The notes under the pieces were generated by a model. The model ran no database searches. It was not told where the DNA came from and saw only the letters and a list, made by a program, of their open reading frames with translations. Positions 43,257-52,168 of a stretch of 64,000 nucleotides of DNA are shown one piece after another (the stretch's first letter is position 1; each line of letters begins with the position of its first letter). This DNA comes from Gemmatimonadota bacterium. GTDB taxonomy: Bacteria; Gemmatimonadota; Gemmatimonadetes; Gemmatimonadales; Gemmatimonadaceae. The stretch lies in NCBI GenBank assembly GCA_040388625.1, contig JAZKBK010000003.1, positions 310,001 to 374,000 on the forward strand, written 5' to 3'. Made by a program: the position numbers and the translations under genes.

Positions 43257-44290
43257 CCGCGCTTCCTGATGTGTGCGTCCCAATATCTCATCCACTCGTT
43301 CAGGTGCTGCGCCAGCAAGGCGCCGTCGACCGGCATCGGCTTGATCTGTTTCATCGCTGTCTGAATCCATGCAGGCAGCGAGTCAGTCGGAATGTCCGTG
43401 CGTGCGGGGATGCGCAGGAATTGCCGAGCAGCCTCGAGCTGTGCGTGTTGGCTCGTTACGAATTCATAGTACAGCTTCGCCTCGCGCGGATGCTTGGTGC
43501 CGCGCACGATTGCGATCGCATCCACCAGCAGCGGTGTCCCGCTACGCGGTATCACGTAGTCGATCGGGATCCCCACGCGATCCCGCATCGTCGCCACATC
43601 GGGCATGTCCCAGAGCGTTATCAAACCTTCACGACTCTTCAGCTTCTGGTACAGAATCGTGGGGTTGAGCACGTACTCCTTGGTATTTGCGTCGAGCCGT
43701 CGCAGCCAGTCGTAGCCGCGCTGCGGTGATCCGGTCTCTGTAACGCTCTTGGCTATGATCGCCCCGAATATCGCGCGCATCGTACCCGATGCGATCGGAT
43801 CGCGTATGATCACCTTGCCGCGCCACTTGGGATCGAGCACGTTGTCCCAGTCCTGCGGTGCACTGTCGCGCGGGATCGCGTCGCCGTTGTAGGCGATCAC
43901 TTCCGGTGTGAGGTATGTGCCGTACCAGAGATCGTGCGCGTCGTGCGCCTCCGCCGGAACATCACCCGCCCACGTTGGTCGATAGGGCTGCAGCAGATTT
44001 TCCTTCGCGGCACGCTCGAACGACTCCGATGGTGCGCCGAACCAGACGTCTGCCTGCGGGTTTACAGACTCGCCACGAATGCGGTCGAGAACTTCCTGCG
44101 ACCCCATGTCCACCCACTGTACGTCGATGGTGGGATGCGCCTTCTCGAATTCCGTCTCGTAGTATTTGAGCAGATCGATCCCGTGCGGCGAATACACCGT
44201 AAGCACGGTTCGATTGTCGTGCACGCAGGACCCAAGCATCGCCGCGGCTACTGCGCAGACGATGCCTCCCGCCAGGCGACGGAGCGTCAC
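43253..44290 (-). CDS. Extracellular solute-binding lipoprotein (ABC importer)
   Basis: The 345-residue protein has a lipoprotein signal (AAAMLGSC, Cys near residue 22) and the periplasmic-binding fold of FbpA-type or phosphonate/polyamine-type proteins. Segments include VLTVYSPHGIDLLKYYETEF, the QADVWFGAPSESFERAAKEN binding cleft, and IPRSGTPLLVDAIAIVRGTK. It binds a small ligand outside the cytoplasmic membrane and passes it to the fused permease. Iron is the best guess from the fused permease/TOBE combination. It is coupled to the neighbouring genes on both sides by ATGA overlaps. Confidence 0.88.
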   Translation of the reverse strand: MTLRRLAGGIVCAVAAAMLGSCVHDNRTVLTVYSPHGIDLLKYYETEFEKAHPTIDVQWVDMGSQEVLDRIRGESVNPQADVWFGAPSESFERAAKENLLQPYRPTWAGDVPAEAHDAHDLWYGTYLTPEVIAYNGDAIPRDSAPQDWDNVLDPKWRGKVIIRDPIASGTMRAIFGAIIAKSVTETGSPQRGYDWLRRLDANTKEYVLNPTILYQKLKSREGLITLWDMPDVATMRDRVGIPIDYVIPRSGTPLLVDAIAIVRGTKHPREAKLYYEFVTSQHAQLEAARQFLRIPARTDIPTDSLPAWIQTAMKQIKPMPVDGALLAQHLNEWMRYWDAHIRKRG

Positions 44291-46578
44291 CGCAGCAGGT
44301 TTGCGAATATGCGCGCGCCGCCCGGTACAGCGGCCGGAAGTTGGCGAAACAGAGCGAGCGTCACGTACGTATAGCGTCCCTTGCCAACCTGCGCCGTTAG
44401 AAGTCCTGCGCTGTTGGGTTCTTCATCGGGATCGTTCATGCGCAGTGCAGTCGAATAGCGCGAATCGAAAGTGCTCGGCATGTACGTCGCGCGTTCCTGC
44501 ACCCAGCCTGTGAAATCCGCACTCGTGATCCTGTTCGGAGTATCGAGCAGCGCGCTTCGCGGCTCGATTATCGTCACCGGTGCATTCTCATCCGTCACAC
44601 GCGCGGCGGGCCGGGCAAGCTTGATCGGGTACGGCATCACACCCGCCTGCTGCATCTCGTTCTGACCATACTGCACGACGAGATTGCCGCCGCGGCGTAC
44701 GTAGTTCATCAGATACGAGTTGTTGTCGATCAACAGCTGGTTGGCCTGATACGCTCGTGGACCCACCACTATCGTGCTGAAACGCGACAGATCCGCTGTC
44801 GGCAGAGCAGTCGGATTCAGCTGCTGAACAGTCAGTCCGAGATCACGCAGCGCGTCTGCCACATTGTCCCCGACGCCCTGAACATATCCGATCAGCGCGT
44901 GAGCAGGTACGATCACGTTCACGGCCTGAATCGGCACCTCGGCCTTGCGGTACATCCGCTGGGGCGTGATGTGGCTGTAATCGATTGGAATGAATCCAAT
45001 GCTGTCGCGCTGCATGCCATCCACAACTACAGCCCGCACCGCGTGAGTCCCTGCGGCAAGGCGGCCCGTCGCCCGGAATGTCACGATTCTCGTTTCGCCC
45101 GCGCCCAGCGTCACGGTACGCTGGCTGGAATCGGCCTGCATCCCGTTCGGCACTTCGAGTCGCACCTGCAACCTGTGCGCGGTCGGCCACGACGACCGGA
45201 GAGTCAGCTGAAACGTACGGTCGAGCGGCGCGCCGGCACGTGCAAGCTCCACATCTCGATCGAACGTGACAGATACTCCCGGCGCGGTAGCGAGCGGCTC
45301 CTCGATTTCTCCGCGCACGGGATCGGCGTAGCGATAAATCGCCGGCGTGCGCACGACGACTGGAGCCTGACCGGGCAGATTCACTGTCACGGGTACCCAA
45401 CCGTCTCTCTCACGCGCATCATCCGAAATGGAATCGGATGCAGAGGCAAACAGATCTCCGACACGCGGGCGAACGAGCCAGTATGGCTGCGTCAGCTGCT
45501 CACCGTGGATGTACACCGTTCGCAGCGCGCTGCTGTCCACGGTACCGCTCCGGTACACTGCAATGTGCACCGCGACGCTGTCGCCCAGTGCGACGCGCGG
45601 CCGCTCGGCAACTGCCTCGACGTCGATGCCTGCATCGGCAAGCGCGACCCGATCGCGATCCGCCTGCGTCACGTCATGCGTGGTGTCGAGTCCCTCGAAG
45701 ATCGACCGCTCGGATTGCGCAGGCGTCGCCGCATTCACGCGCGTCGCTTCGCGTCGCAGGTAATCGATGACTACGCCTTTACGGGCACTGCTGCCAAAGC
45801 CCTGTGACTTGTGCTGACTGCGGCTCTCAGCCGCAATCTCGGCGTACGTAAGCCCAAGTATTGGATCGTACTCGCCCACGTTCATCGAGATCGTGCCGTC
45901 CTCGCGAGAGAACCGCGCGCCCCGGTAGAACTTGGATACCGTCCACGGCTTCCCGAACTTGCTGACGGGAAAGCGCACCGTATCGGCCGCCGCGTCGTAC
46001 ACCTCGCGTGACAGAATTCCCGCCACCTGATGCTGCCCGTGTCCGTCACGCGGAGTTCCGGAGAATACCGACACGATGATCTGCGGCCGGAAACTCCGCA
46101 CCACCTTGATCATGTCGCCGAGTACCGAGTCGCGCGGCCAGTGCGAGAAGCTCTCGGCCGCAGTCTTGGAGAAGCCGAAATCGTACGCGCGCGTGAAGTA
46201 CTGGTGCGCACCGTCGATGCGTCTCGCAGCGAGCAACTCCTCCGTGCGAATCACACCGAGCGCTTCACCCAGCTCGTTGCCGATCAGGTTCTGTCCCCCA
46301 TCACCCCGTGTGAGCGACAGATACGCAGTCTCGGCGCGATGACCGCGCGCAAGCCATGCGATCAGCTGCGTGTCCTCGTCATCCGGATGCGCGCCGATCA
46401 CCAGCACGCGCGTATGCACTCCGGCCGCGGCCTTCGCTTCCGCCAACGCGACGATGCCGCGCCCCTGAGCATCCAGGAAACGCGGCATCAACATTACACC
46501 GAGCGCTGTTGCCAGCGTGGCAACGGCTCGTACGGAAAACCCCGTCCAATGCCTTTCGGCGGTGGTCACCCCGCTCAA
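44287..46578 (-). CDS. PIG-L (LmbE-like) family deacetylase, large secreted form
   Basis: The 763-residue protein has a hydrophobic N-terminal signal region. A PIG-L/LmbE domain follows (about 55-290), with the zinc motif AHPDDEDTQ and a later HGQHQVAG containing the second His. The C-terminal ~450 residues are beta-rich (including LASCAP-type strands and a TLGAGETRIVTFRAT segment), probably carbohydrate- or surface-interacting. These proteins remove N-acetyl groups from sugars. The start is a TTG overlapping the sucA stop (TTGA). Such big secreted members are known in Gemmatimonadota-like bacteria. Its link to an iron importer is unexplained. Confidence 0.85.
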   Translation of the reverse strand: MSGVTTAERHWTGFSVRAVATLATALGVMLMPRFLDAQGRGIVALAEAKAAAGVHTRVLVIGAHPDDEDTQLIAWLARGHRAETAYLSLTRGDGGQNLIGNELGEALGVIRTEELLAARRIDGAHQYFTRAYDFGFSKTAAESFSHWPRDSVLGDMIKVVRSFRPQIIVSVFSGTPRDGHGQHQVAGILSREVYDAAADTVRFPVSKFGKPWTVSKFYRGARFSREDGTISMNVGEYDPILGLTYAEIAAESRSQHKSQGFGSSARKGVVIDYLRREATRVNAATPAQSERSIFEGLDTTHDVTQADRDRVALADAGIDVEAVAERPRVALGDSVAVHIAVYRSGTVDSSALRTVYIHGEQLTQPYWLVRPRVGDLFASASDSISDDARERDGWVPVTVNLPGQAPVVVRTPAIYRYADPVRGEIEEPLATAPGVSVTFDRDVELARAGAPLDRTFQLTLRSSWPTAHRLQVRLEVPNGMQADSSQRTVTLGAGETRIVTFRATGRLAAGTHAVRAVVVDGMQRDSIGFIPIDYSHITPQRMYRKAEVPIQAVNVIVPAHALIGYVQGVGDNVADALRDLGLTVQQLNPTALPTADLSRFSTIVVGPRAYQANQLLIDNNSYLMNYVRRGGNLVVQYGQNEMQQAGVMPYPIKLARPAARVTDENAPVTIIEPRSALLDTPNRITSADFTGWVQERATYMPSTFDSRYSTALRMNDPDEEPNSAGLLTAQVGKGRYTYVTLALFRQLPAAVPGGARIFANLLR

Positions 46579-49319
46579 CGGGCTGATGCCCGCGCGCGCC
46601 CACTCTGCGCAGGCCGGGGAAGCGTGAATACTTCCGACACTATCCGCTCCTGTTCAATTTTGTGTGGCCCGGCATAGCCCTCGGCCGGACTGGCGCGCTC
46701 TGCCCGCCCGATGTAACGGACCGTTATTGCATTCCCCGTCGAGACTCTGAGGCGCGGCCAGACAAAGGTCCACGCTCCCATGTTCTTCGGCTCTTCCTGC
46801 GCCCAGACAACATCCTCGATCGCCGGATACGAATCCACGATTCGTGCAACGTCCTCGTGCGGCCAGGGATACAACTCTTCCACGCGCACGAGCGCAACAC
46901 CATCTCCGCCATCGCGCTTCCGCTTCTCGACCAGATCGTAATAGATCTTGCCTGTGCAGAATACGATGCGTTTCACGCTCTCGCGCTCGTTCGACATCGA
47001 CGCATCGTCGATTACCGTCTGGAACGTGCCGGACGCGAGATCGGTCAACTTCGACGCCGCTTCGGGCGAACGAAGCAGGCTCTTCGGCTGCATCAGAATG
47101 AGCGGCCGTCGCTCGGTATCACGCGCCTGGCGTCGCAGGATGTGAAAGTACTGCGCCGGCGTCGATGGATACGCCACACGCATGTTGCCTTCGGCGCACA
47201 ACTGCAGATAGCGCTCGAGTCTCGCGCTCGAATGCTCCGGGCCCTGACCTTCATAGCCGTGCGGCAGCAGAACCGTGATGGATGAATCCTGCCCCCACTT
47301 CGCGCGCCCCGATGCGATGAACTGGTCGAACATGATCTGCGCAACGTTGGCGAAGTCGCCGTATTGCGCTTCCCAGATTACCAGCGTTTCGCTGGCGGTC
47401 ACGCTGAAACCGTACTCGAAGCCGAGAACCGCGGTCTCGGACAACGGAGAATTGTAGACGTCGATCGTGCCCTTGGCGGAATCGATGTGCTTCAACGGCG
47501 CGTACGTCACGCCCGACGATGCATCGTGCAACACGTCCTGCCGATGCGAGAACGTACCGCGCTCCACATCCTGGCCACTCATCCGCACCGATGTTCCGTC
47601 GATCAGCAACGAGCCGAGCGCGAGCGATTCCGCATGCCCCCAATCGATTCCGCCAGCATCGCCCATCGCATCACGACGCCGCGCGAGCGTACGCGCCACA
47701 CGGCTGTTCGGCTTGAAATCCTCCGGCCAGCGAAGCAACGCCTCGTTCAGCGATTGCAGCACAGCTGCGTTCACCGCCGTGTCGATCGTGTGCGGAGCCG
47801 GTGGCGATTCACGTGTGTCCTCGTGTTCCGGCAACGGACGCGCGCTACGCTGAATCTCTTCCAGCTTCGACATGATGCCGCGCTCGACAGATTGCATCTC
47901 CTCGGCCGTTATCACCCCTTCGGCTACGAGTCGCTCGCCCCATACCTCGCGCGGAGTCTTGTGCGCCCGAATCTTTGCATACAGAAGGGGCTGCGTGAAC
48001 GCGGGCTCGTCGGTCTCGTTGTGGCCGTGCCGCCGGTAGCTCACAAGATCGATCAACACGTCCTTGTTGAACGTCGCGCGATACGCCATCGCCAGACGCA
48101 CAGCCTGTACGCACGCGAGTGCATCGTCGCCGTTCACGTGCATGATCGGTATGTCGTAACCCTTGGCCGGATCGCTCGCGTACCGCGTGGAGCGTCCATC
48201 TCGTGGATCTACCGTGAATCCGATCTGGTTGTTGACGATGATGTGGACCGTACCACCAGTACGGAATCCGTCCAGCATCGACAGGTTCATCGTCTCGGCG
48301 ACGATTCCTTCGCCTGTAAATGCGGCATCCCCGTGTACGCATACGGGAATCACCGCAGATTCGTCGTGCGTTCCATCGGCCGCGCTCTGCTTGGCGCGCG
48401 CTACACCCTCGAGCACCGCGTTCACGAACTCGAGATGACTTGGATTCGGGACCAGCGTGAGCGCGATGTGGCGCCCGGCGATCGCACGCGTGCCATCCGC
48501 TCCTTGATGATACTTCACGTCACCGCTCGTATCGACCGCGCCGCTGGGATGCTTGTCCTCGAACTCGTCGAAGATGGTCGCATATGACTTGCCGAGCACG
48601 TGCGTCAGTACGTTGATGCGACCGCGATGTGCCATCGACATTGCGACTTCGCGTGCGCCGCTCAGTGCGGAAAGCGCGATGATCTCATCCAGCATCACCA
48701 CCAGCGCGTCGCTGCCCTCTATCGAGAAACGCTTGTAGCCCTGGTATGCGCGGCCCAGAAAACGCTCGAGCGCATCGACTTCCGTAAGCCGCCCGAGGAC
48801 TGCCTTTTTCTCATCGACCGTGAGATCCTGGTGATAAGTACCGCCCTCGACGGCATTACGCAGCCACTGACGCTCCTTGAAGGAGCCGAGATGCTCGAAC
48901 TCGAAGCCAGTCGTCGATGAATACAGCGAGCGCAGACGCGCCGTGGCGGCGGCAGCCGTAGCGTCCGGCATTCCCACCACGCTACCTGGAATCGATGTGA
49001 GCAGCGCCTCCGTCACACCGTGACTCTCGGGGCTCAGCTCCGGTGATCCCGGGGGTGCGCTCCCCAGTGGATCTACCGCGACCGCGAGATGCCCGTATGC
49101 ACGAATCGCGTCGAGCAGCGCCGCAGCACCGGCTGCCGCACGAAGTGCGTCCGAGCCGATCGCCGTCTGACCGAGGGAACCCATTCCGCCAATCCCTTCG
49201 GCGAAACGGAAGAATTGGCGCCAGGACTCATCTACCGACGCAGGATCGCGCTTGTATGCGTCGTAAACTTCGGCTATGTAGCCGTCGTTGAAGACGCTCG
49301 TTATGGCTTCGCTACTCAT
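46575..49319 (-). CDS. sucA: 2-oxoglutarate dehydrogenase E1 component
   Basis: The 914-residue thiamine-diphosphate enzyme has an N-terminal region (NDGYIAEVYDAYKRDPASVD), then SMAHRGRINVLTHVLGKSYA. The TPP/Mg site lies around VCVHGDAAFTGEGIVAETMN and NNQIGFTVDPRDGRS, followed by YRRHGHNETDEPAF. The transketolase-like C-terminal half contains SEYALGFEYG-like and VWEAQYGDFANVAQ. It decarboxylates 2-oxoglutarate in the TCA cycle. The usual length is about 930. The E2 subunit gene is not adjacent, so sucB must be elsewhere. A longer frame to 49649 is spurious; MSSEAITSVF is the start. Confidence 0.95.
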   Translation of the reverse strand: MSSEAITSVFNDGYIAEVYDAYKRDPASVDESWRQFFRFAEGIGGMGSLGQTAIGSDALRAAAGAAALLDAIRAYGHLAVAVDPLGSAPPGSPELSPESHGVTEALLTSIPGSVVGMPDATAAAATARLRSLYSSTTGFEFEHLGSFKERQWLRNAVEGGTYHQDLTVDEKKAVLGRLTEVDALERFLGRAYQGYKRFSIEGSDALVVMLDEIIALSALSGAREVAMSMAHRGRINVLTHVLGKSYATIFDEFEDKHPSGAVDTSGDVKYHQGADGTRAIAGRHIALTLVPNPSHLEFVNAVLEGVARAKQSAADGTHDESAVIPVCVHGDAAFTGEGIVAETMNLSMLDGFRTGGTVHIIVNNQIGFTVDPRDGRSTRYASDPAKGYDIPIMHVNGDDALACVQAVRLAMAYRATFNKDVLIDLVSYRRHGHNETDEPAFTQPLLYAKIRAHKTPREVWGERLVAEGVITAEEMQSVERGIMSKLEEIQRSARPLPEHEDTRESPPAPHTIDTAVNAAVLQSLNEALLRWPEDFKPNSRVARTLARRRDAMGDAGGIDWGHAESLALGSLLIDGTSVRMSGQDVERGTFSHRQDVLHDASSGVTYAPLKHIDSAKGTIDVYNSPLSETAVLGFEYGFSVTASETLVIWEAQYGDFANVAQIMFDQFIASGRAKWGQDSSITVLLPHGYEGQGPEHSSARLERYLQLCAEGNMRVAYPSTPAQYFHILRRQARDTERRPLILMQPKSLLRSPEAASKLTDLASGTFQTVIDDASMSNERESVKRIVFCTGKIYYDLVEKRKRDGGDGVALVRVEELYPWPHEDVARIVDSYPAIEDVVWAQEEPKNMGAWTFVWPRLRVSTGNAITVRYIGRAERASPAEGYAGPHKIEQERIVSEVFTLPRPAQSGRARASAR

Positions 49320-49366
49320 GGCTCTCAATTTAACCCTTTCTTGCGGCGCTTTTCGCGCACTCCGAA

Positions 49367-49825
49367 TCAGCGCGGAGCGTCCGCCGAAAGGGATTCGGAA
49401 CGGGTGCCAGTGAAGGTCGGCGCACCCGGCGTGTAGCGTGGACGCGCAGCTGCCGCTCGTACCAGCTTGAGCGCGTTCGCCGAATCCAGCGTGGGAAGAT
49501 AAAGGAATCCCGCGATTCCGTTGCAGTCCAGCGGCACCAGCTCGTTGGATCTGCGCGTGAGACTCACGGCAACGATGGGCGTCTTGCGCAGCACCTCGTC
49601 GCACTCCCACTCGTCCAGCGGCTGCGTCGTCAACAACTCGTACTCGCATACCACGACGTCAGGTGCGCATGAACGCGTGGATTCCACCACGCCCTGCACT
49701 CCCACGACACCGACTGTGCAGACTTCATCGCTCTCGAAGAATCGAGCAATGTGGCCTGCGAGATATTCGTGACGCGCTACGCAGACGACGTACAATGGAC
49801 TCAAGATTTCGGCCTCTGTAGGCAC
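49367..49825 (-). CDS. Pseudo-receiver (response-regulator-like) protein
   Basis: The protein is 152 residues from a GTG start; a longer frame to 49933 is unlikely. The fold follows the receiver domain. VVCVARHEYLAGHIARFFES is the first strand, CAPDVVVCEYELLTTQPL takes the place of the phospho-acceptor strand, and KTPIVAVSLTRRSNELV carries the Thr position. The normal Asp in the acceptor loop is replaced by Glu, and the acidic pair is missing. Phosphorylation is therefore doubtful, and it may act as a constitutive or ligand-bound scaffold. There is no output domain. Confidence 0.68.
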   Translation of the reverse strand: MPTEAEILSPLYVVCVARHEYLAGHIARFFESDEVCTVGVVGVQGVVESTRSCAPDVVVCEYELLTTQPLDEWECDEVLRKTPIVAVSLTRRSNELVPLDCNGIAGFLYLPTLDSANALKLVRAAAARPRYTPGAPTFTGTRSESLSADAPR

Positions 49826-49898
49826 TCTACAGAATGATGCCGCGCGAGCGCCCGCTCCGAAAGTGGGGGCGCGTAACGGCAGTGTCGAGAATAGGCTG

Positions 49899-49931
49899 CA
49901 AAAAGAAGAGGGCGGCTGAAAGCCGCCCTCC
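49899..49931 (-). terminator. Rho-independent terminator of the glycine-zipper lipoprotein gene
   Basis: On the minus strand, GAGGGCGGCT and AGCCGCCCTC arms around a short loop are followed by TTCTTTTT. The hairpin sits 31 bases past the stop of the gene at 49962. Confidence 0.85.
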
Positions 49932-49961
49932 AACCGGTCGAGCCGGAAAGGCGACCCCAGT

Positions 49962-50426
49962 TTACGGCCGGTTTGGTACCTTCTTCTTGTCCACGTTGTT
50001 CCCGATCACCGCACCCAGTATTCCGCCGGCTGCGGCCCCTATTACTCCACCCTTCACCTTGTTCTTGCTCGTCACCGCACCGATGATCGCGCCGGCCCCA
50101 GCGCCGATCGCGGCGTCGCGGTTGGTGTTCTTCTCGATGTGCGTGCCAGACGACCGAGCGGCCGAACTGCCGCTGCTGCCCTCGTAAACATGATGAACCA
50201 CGGTCCTATGCGTCACGGGCGCCGTCGCGGTCTGCTGAGTAGCCAGAGAATTGGTGCGGGAACGCTCGAGTGCCGAAACGCTGTCGGCCGGAGTCATTGG
50301 GTGTGCCTGCGAGGCAAGCGACAGGTCGCTGTTCAGAGCGTCGTCAACTTTTTTGGAGTCGTTGCCCTTGCACCCGAAGGCGAGGACGACCAGCGGCAAG
50401 ATTGCCAAACGAGAGAAGGACTTCAT
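49962..50426 (-). CDS. Lipoprotein with glycine-zipper domain
   Basis: The 154-residue protein has a lipobox (VLAFGC, Cys near 19). A hydrophilic Ser/Thr-rich middle follows. The C-terminal glycine-zipper RDAAIGAGAGAIIGAVTSKN and KGGVIGAAAGGILGAVIGNN is of the YMGG/osmotic-lipoprotein (OsmB/SlyB-like) kind. It is probably an outer-membrane or periplasmic structural lipoprotein. It ends in basic residues (VDKKKVPNRP). Function not established. Confidence 0.8.
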   Translation of the reverse strand: MKSFSRLAILPLVVLAFGCKGNDSKKVDDALNSDLSLASQAHPMTPADSVSALERSRTNSLATQQTATAPVTHRTVVHHVYEGSSGSSAARSSGTHIEKNTNRDAAIGAGAGAIIGAVTSKNKVKGGVIGAAAGGILGAVIGNNVDKKKVPNRP

Positions 50427-50502
50427 AAAATTCTGACTCCTGCATCAATTTGCGGCGGCATGATTGCCGTACGCGGCCCAAAAGGGGCAGGGACTGTGCC
50501 AT

Positions 50503-50970
50503 TCAACATGGAACAACCACAACCAGGTCCCCTAAACTAACCACTCCCCCCATCACGACCTTACCATACACTCGGCTCCAACCAGGGTTCGCCTTCTGGG
50601 AGATTCGCGTGAAACGTCCGTTTACGAACGAGTCCCGGATGGTCTTGCACGGTGACGTATAATCGGTCAACTGGACCACCGCGCTACCAACCCTGACCCG
50701 CGCTCCGGGTATCATCTCTGCCCAGTCCAGGCCGGTGATTGTGAGATTCTCTCCTGCGGAGCCCGGGAAGATCGGGTGTCCCTCCCGGCGAAGCGCCTCG
50801 ATGAGCTCCGTCGCATAGATGCACACCGCGCGCTCCGGCCCACCGTGAGATTCAACATCGTCGTGACCGTCCCCGACAAAGCCGTAGGCGCCGAGCTCAG
50901 CACTCCGCACGGGCAACTTGGGCACGCCGCCTCGCGAGATATTCAGCGATACCACGGTTCCCTCACTCAT
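50503..50970 (-). CDS. MOSC-domain protein
   Basis: The 155-residue protein has the MOSC (molybdenum cofactor sulfurase C-terminal) pattern. HGGPERAVCIYATELIEALR comes first, then GSAGENLTITGLDWAEMIPG with the Arg/Glu segment. TDYTSPCKTIRDSFVNGRFT supplies the conserved Cys, and YGKVVMGGVVSLGD ends the fold. MOSC proteins bind molybdenum cofactor or sulfur ligands; YiiM-like members reduce hydroxylated compounds. Its start overlaps the upstream methyltransferase gene end by 8 bases. A partner oxidoreductase is not in view. Confidence 0.92.
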   Translation of the reverse strand: MSEGTVVSLNISRGGVPKLPVRSAELGAYGFVGDGHDDVESHGGPERAVCIYATELIEALRREGHPIFPGSAGENLTITGLDWAEMIPGARVRVGSAVVQLTDYTSPCKTIRDSFVNGRFTRISQKANPGWSRVYGKVVMGGVVSLGDLVVVVPC

Positions 50971-52123
50971 TTGGCGCCCTGCCTCGCAGAAATCTTATCC
51001 CGATCCCACCGTTCTTTGCCTCGAACACTTGTTCGAGAGGTATCCCAAGCTGCCGATCGAGTTCGGTAGAAGCCGATAGAATCCCCAGCTTCCAGCCTGC
51101 GAACGACGTCTGCATCATCGATCCAAGTCGCGCGTAAAGGTTTCGAACATCCGTTCCAACACGTACTCCATAAGGCGGATTGGTGATGAGCCACCCTGTT
51201 CGCTCGTCACTCGGGCTCGTTGCGGACAGTGGCTGTTGCACGATCTGGACGTCGCCACCCACTTCGGCACGCACTGCGTTCGACATGGCGGCCTCTATGG
51301 CCCCAGCGTCGCGATCTGAAGCGACTATGCTTGCCGGGGCCGCATCTGCCACGCCGGCCTGCGCCTCGTCGCGGAGGGCCGCCCAGCCCGCACGATCGAA
51401 GCCGGGCCATCGCTCGAATCGGAATTCCCGATTCATGCCGGGCGCCATGTTTCGGGCAATCAGGGCGGCCTCGATCGGGATGGTCCCCGACCCGCACAGC
51501 GGATCGACCAACGGCTCCCCGCGACTCCATCTGCTCGACAGCAGCATCGCCGCGGCCAGGGTCTCCCGCATGGGCGCCTTGGCGGTCGCCTGGCGATAGC
51601 CGCGCTTGTGCAGCAGTGTCCCCGTGCTGTCGGCGCTCACCGTGACAGTGTCATGGTCGATCCGCACGATGAATAGCTGCTCCCCGGGATTCGCTTCGTG
51701 GGAGATCGGATCCTGTTCATCGGCTTCCGCATTTCCGGCGAACGTACATCCTGTTTCCGCAGCGACGCTTTCGCCCAGTCTTTGCGCCACCGCATCGCTG
51801 TGATACAGAGCCGACTTGTGACAGGTCACCCTGAATCGGGCACGGTCTCGCGCACGAACGAAGCGTCCCCACGGCACTGCCTTTGCCCGCCGCTCCAGCT
51901 CCGCGAAGGACCCGGCATGAAATCTGGAAACGCGTATCAGCACCCGGGTGGCTGTGCGCAGCCACAGATTGGCACGGTACAGATCCAGTATCGTGCCGCG
52001 CCATGCAACACCACCGTGCATTTCACTGCCGGAAGTCATGCCAAGGGCAGCAAGCTCCGAAGCCGTGATGTGCTCCAGTCCCGGCGCGGTGACCAAATAG
52101 AGATCGGAAGATGAATCAGCCAT
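50963..52123 (-). CDS. THUMP-domain rRNA/tRNA (guanine-N2) methyltransferase, RlmL N-type
   Basis: The 386-residue enzyme begins with a THUMP-like RNA-binding region (AWRGTILDLYRANLWLRTAT, RARFRVTCHKSALYHSDAVA). A Rossmann methyltransferase follows, with motif I DPLCGSGTIPIEAALIARNM and motif IV NPPYGVRVG. It matches the RlmL/Trm14-type family, which methylates guanine N2 in 23S rRNA or tRNA. The chosen ATG (MADSSSDLYLV) gives the normal N-terminus; the open frame runs on to 52528 in the intergenic region. It is followed by the MOSC gene with 8 bases of overlap. Confidence 0.9.
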   Translation of the reverse strand: MADSSSDLYLVTAPGLEHITASELAALGMTSGSEMHGGVAWRGTILDLYRANLWLRTATRVLIRVSRFHAGSFAELERRAKAVPWGRFVRARDRARFRVTCHKSALYHSDAVAQRLGESVAAETGCTFAGNAEADEQDPISHEANPGEQLFIVRIDHDTVTVSADSTGTLLHKRGYRQATAKAPMRETLAAAMLLSSRWSRGEPLVDPLCGSGTIPIEAALIARNMAPGMNREFRFERWPGFDRAGWAALRDEAQAGVADAAPASIVASDRDAGAIEAAMSNAVRAEVGGDVQIVQQPLSATSPSDERTGWLITNPPYGVRVGTDVRNLYARLGSMMQTSFAGWKLGILSASTELDRQLGIPLEQVFEAKNGGIGIRFLRGRAPNE

Positions 52124-52168
52124 ATATTTTCGCTTCGTGACATTACGCATCCCCGCCCGCGAGTAACA

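Noticed and set aside
47364-48587. 407-codon plus-strand frame
   Set aside because: It is antisense to sucA, with Arg/His/Val-rich composition and no domain.
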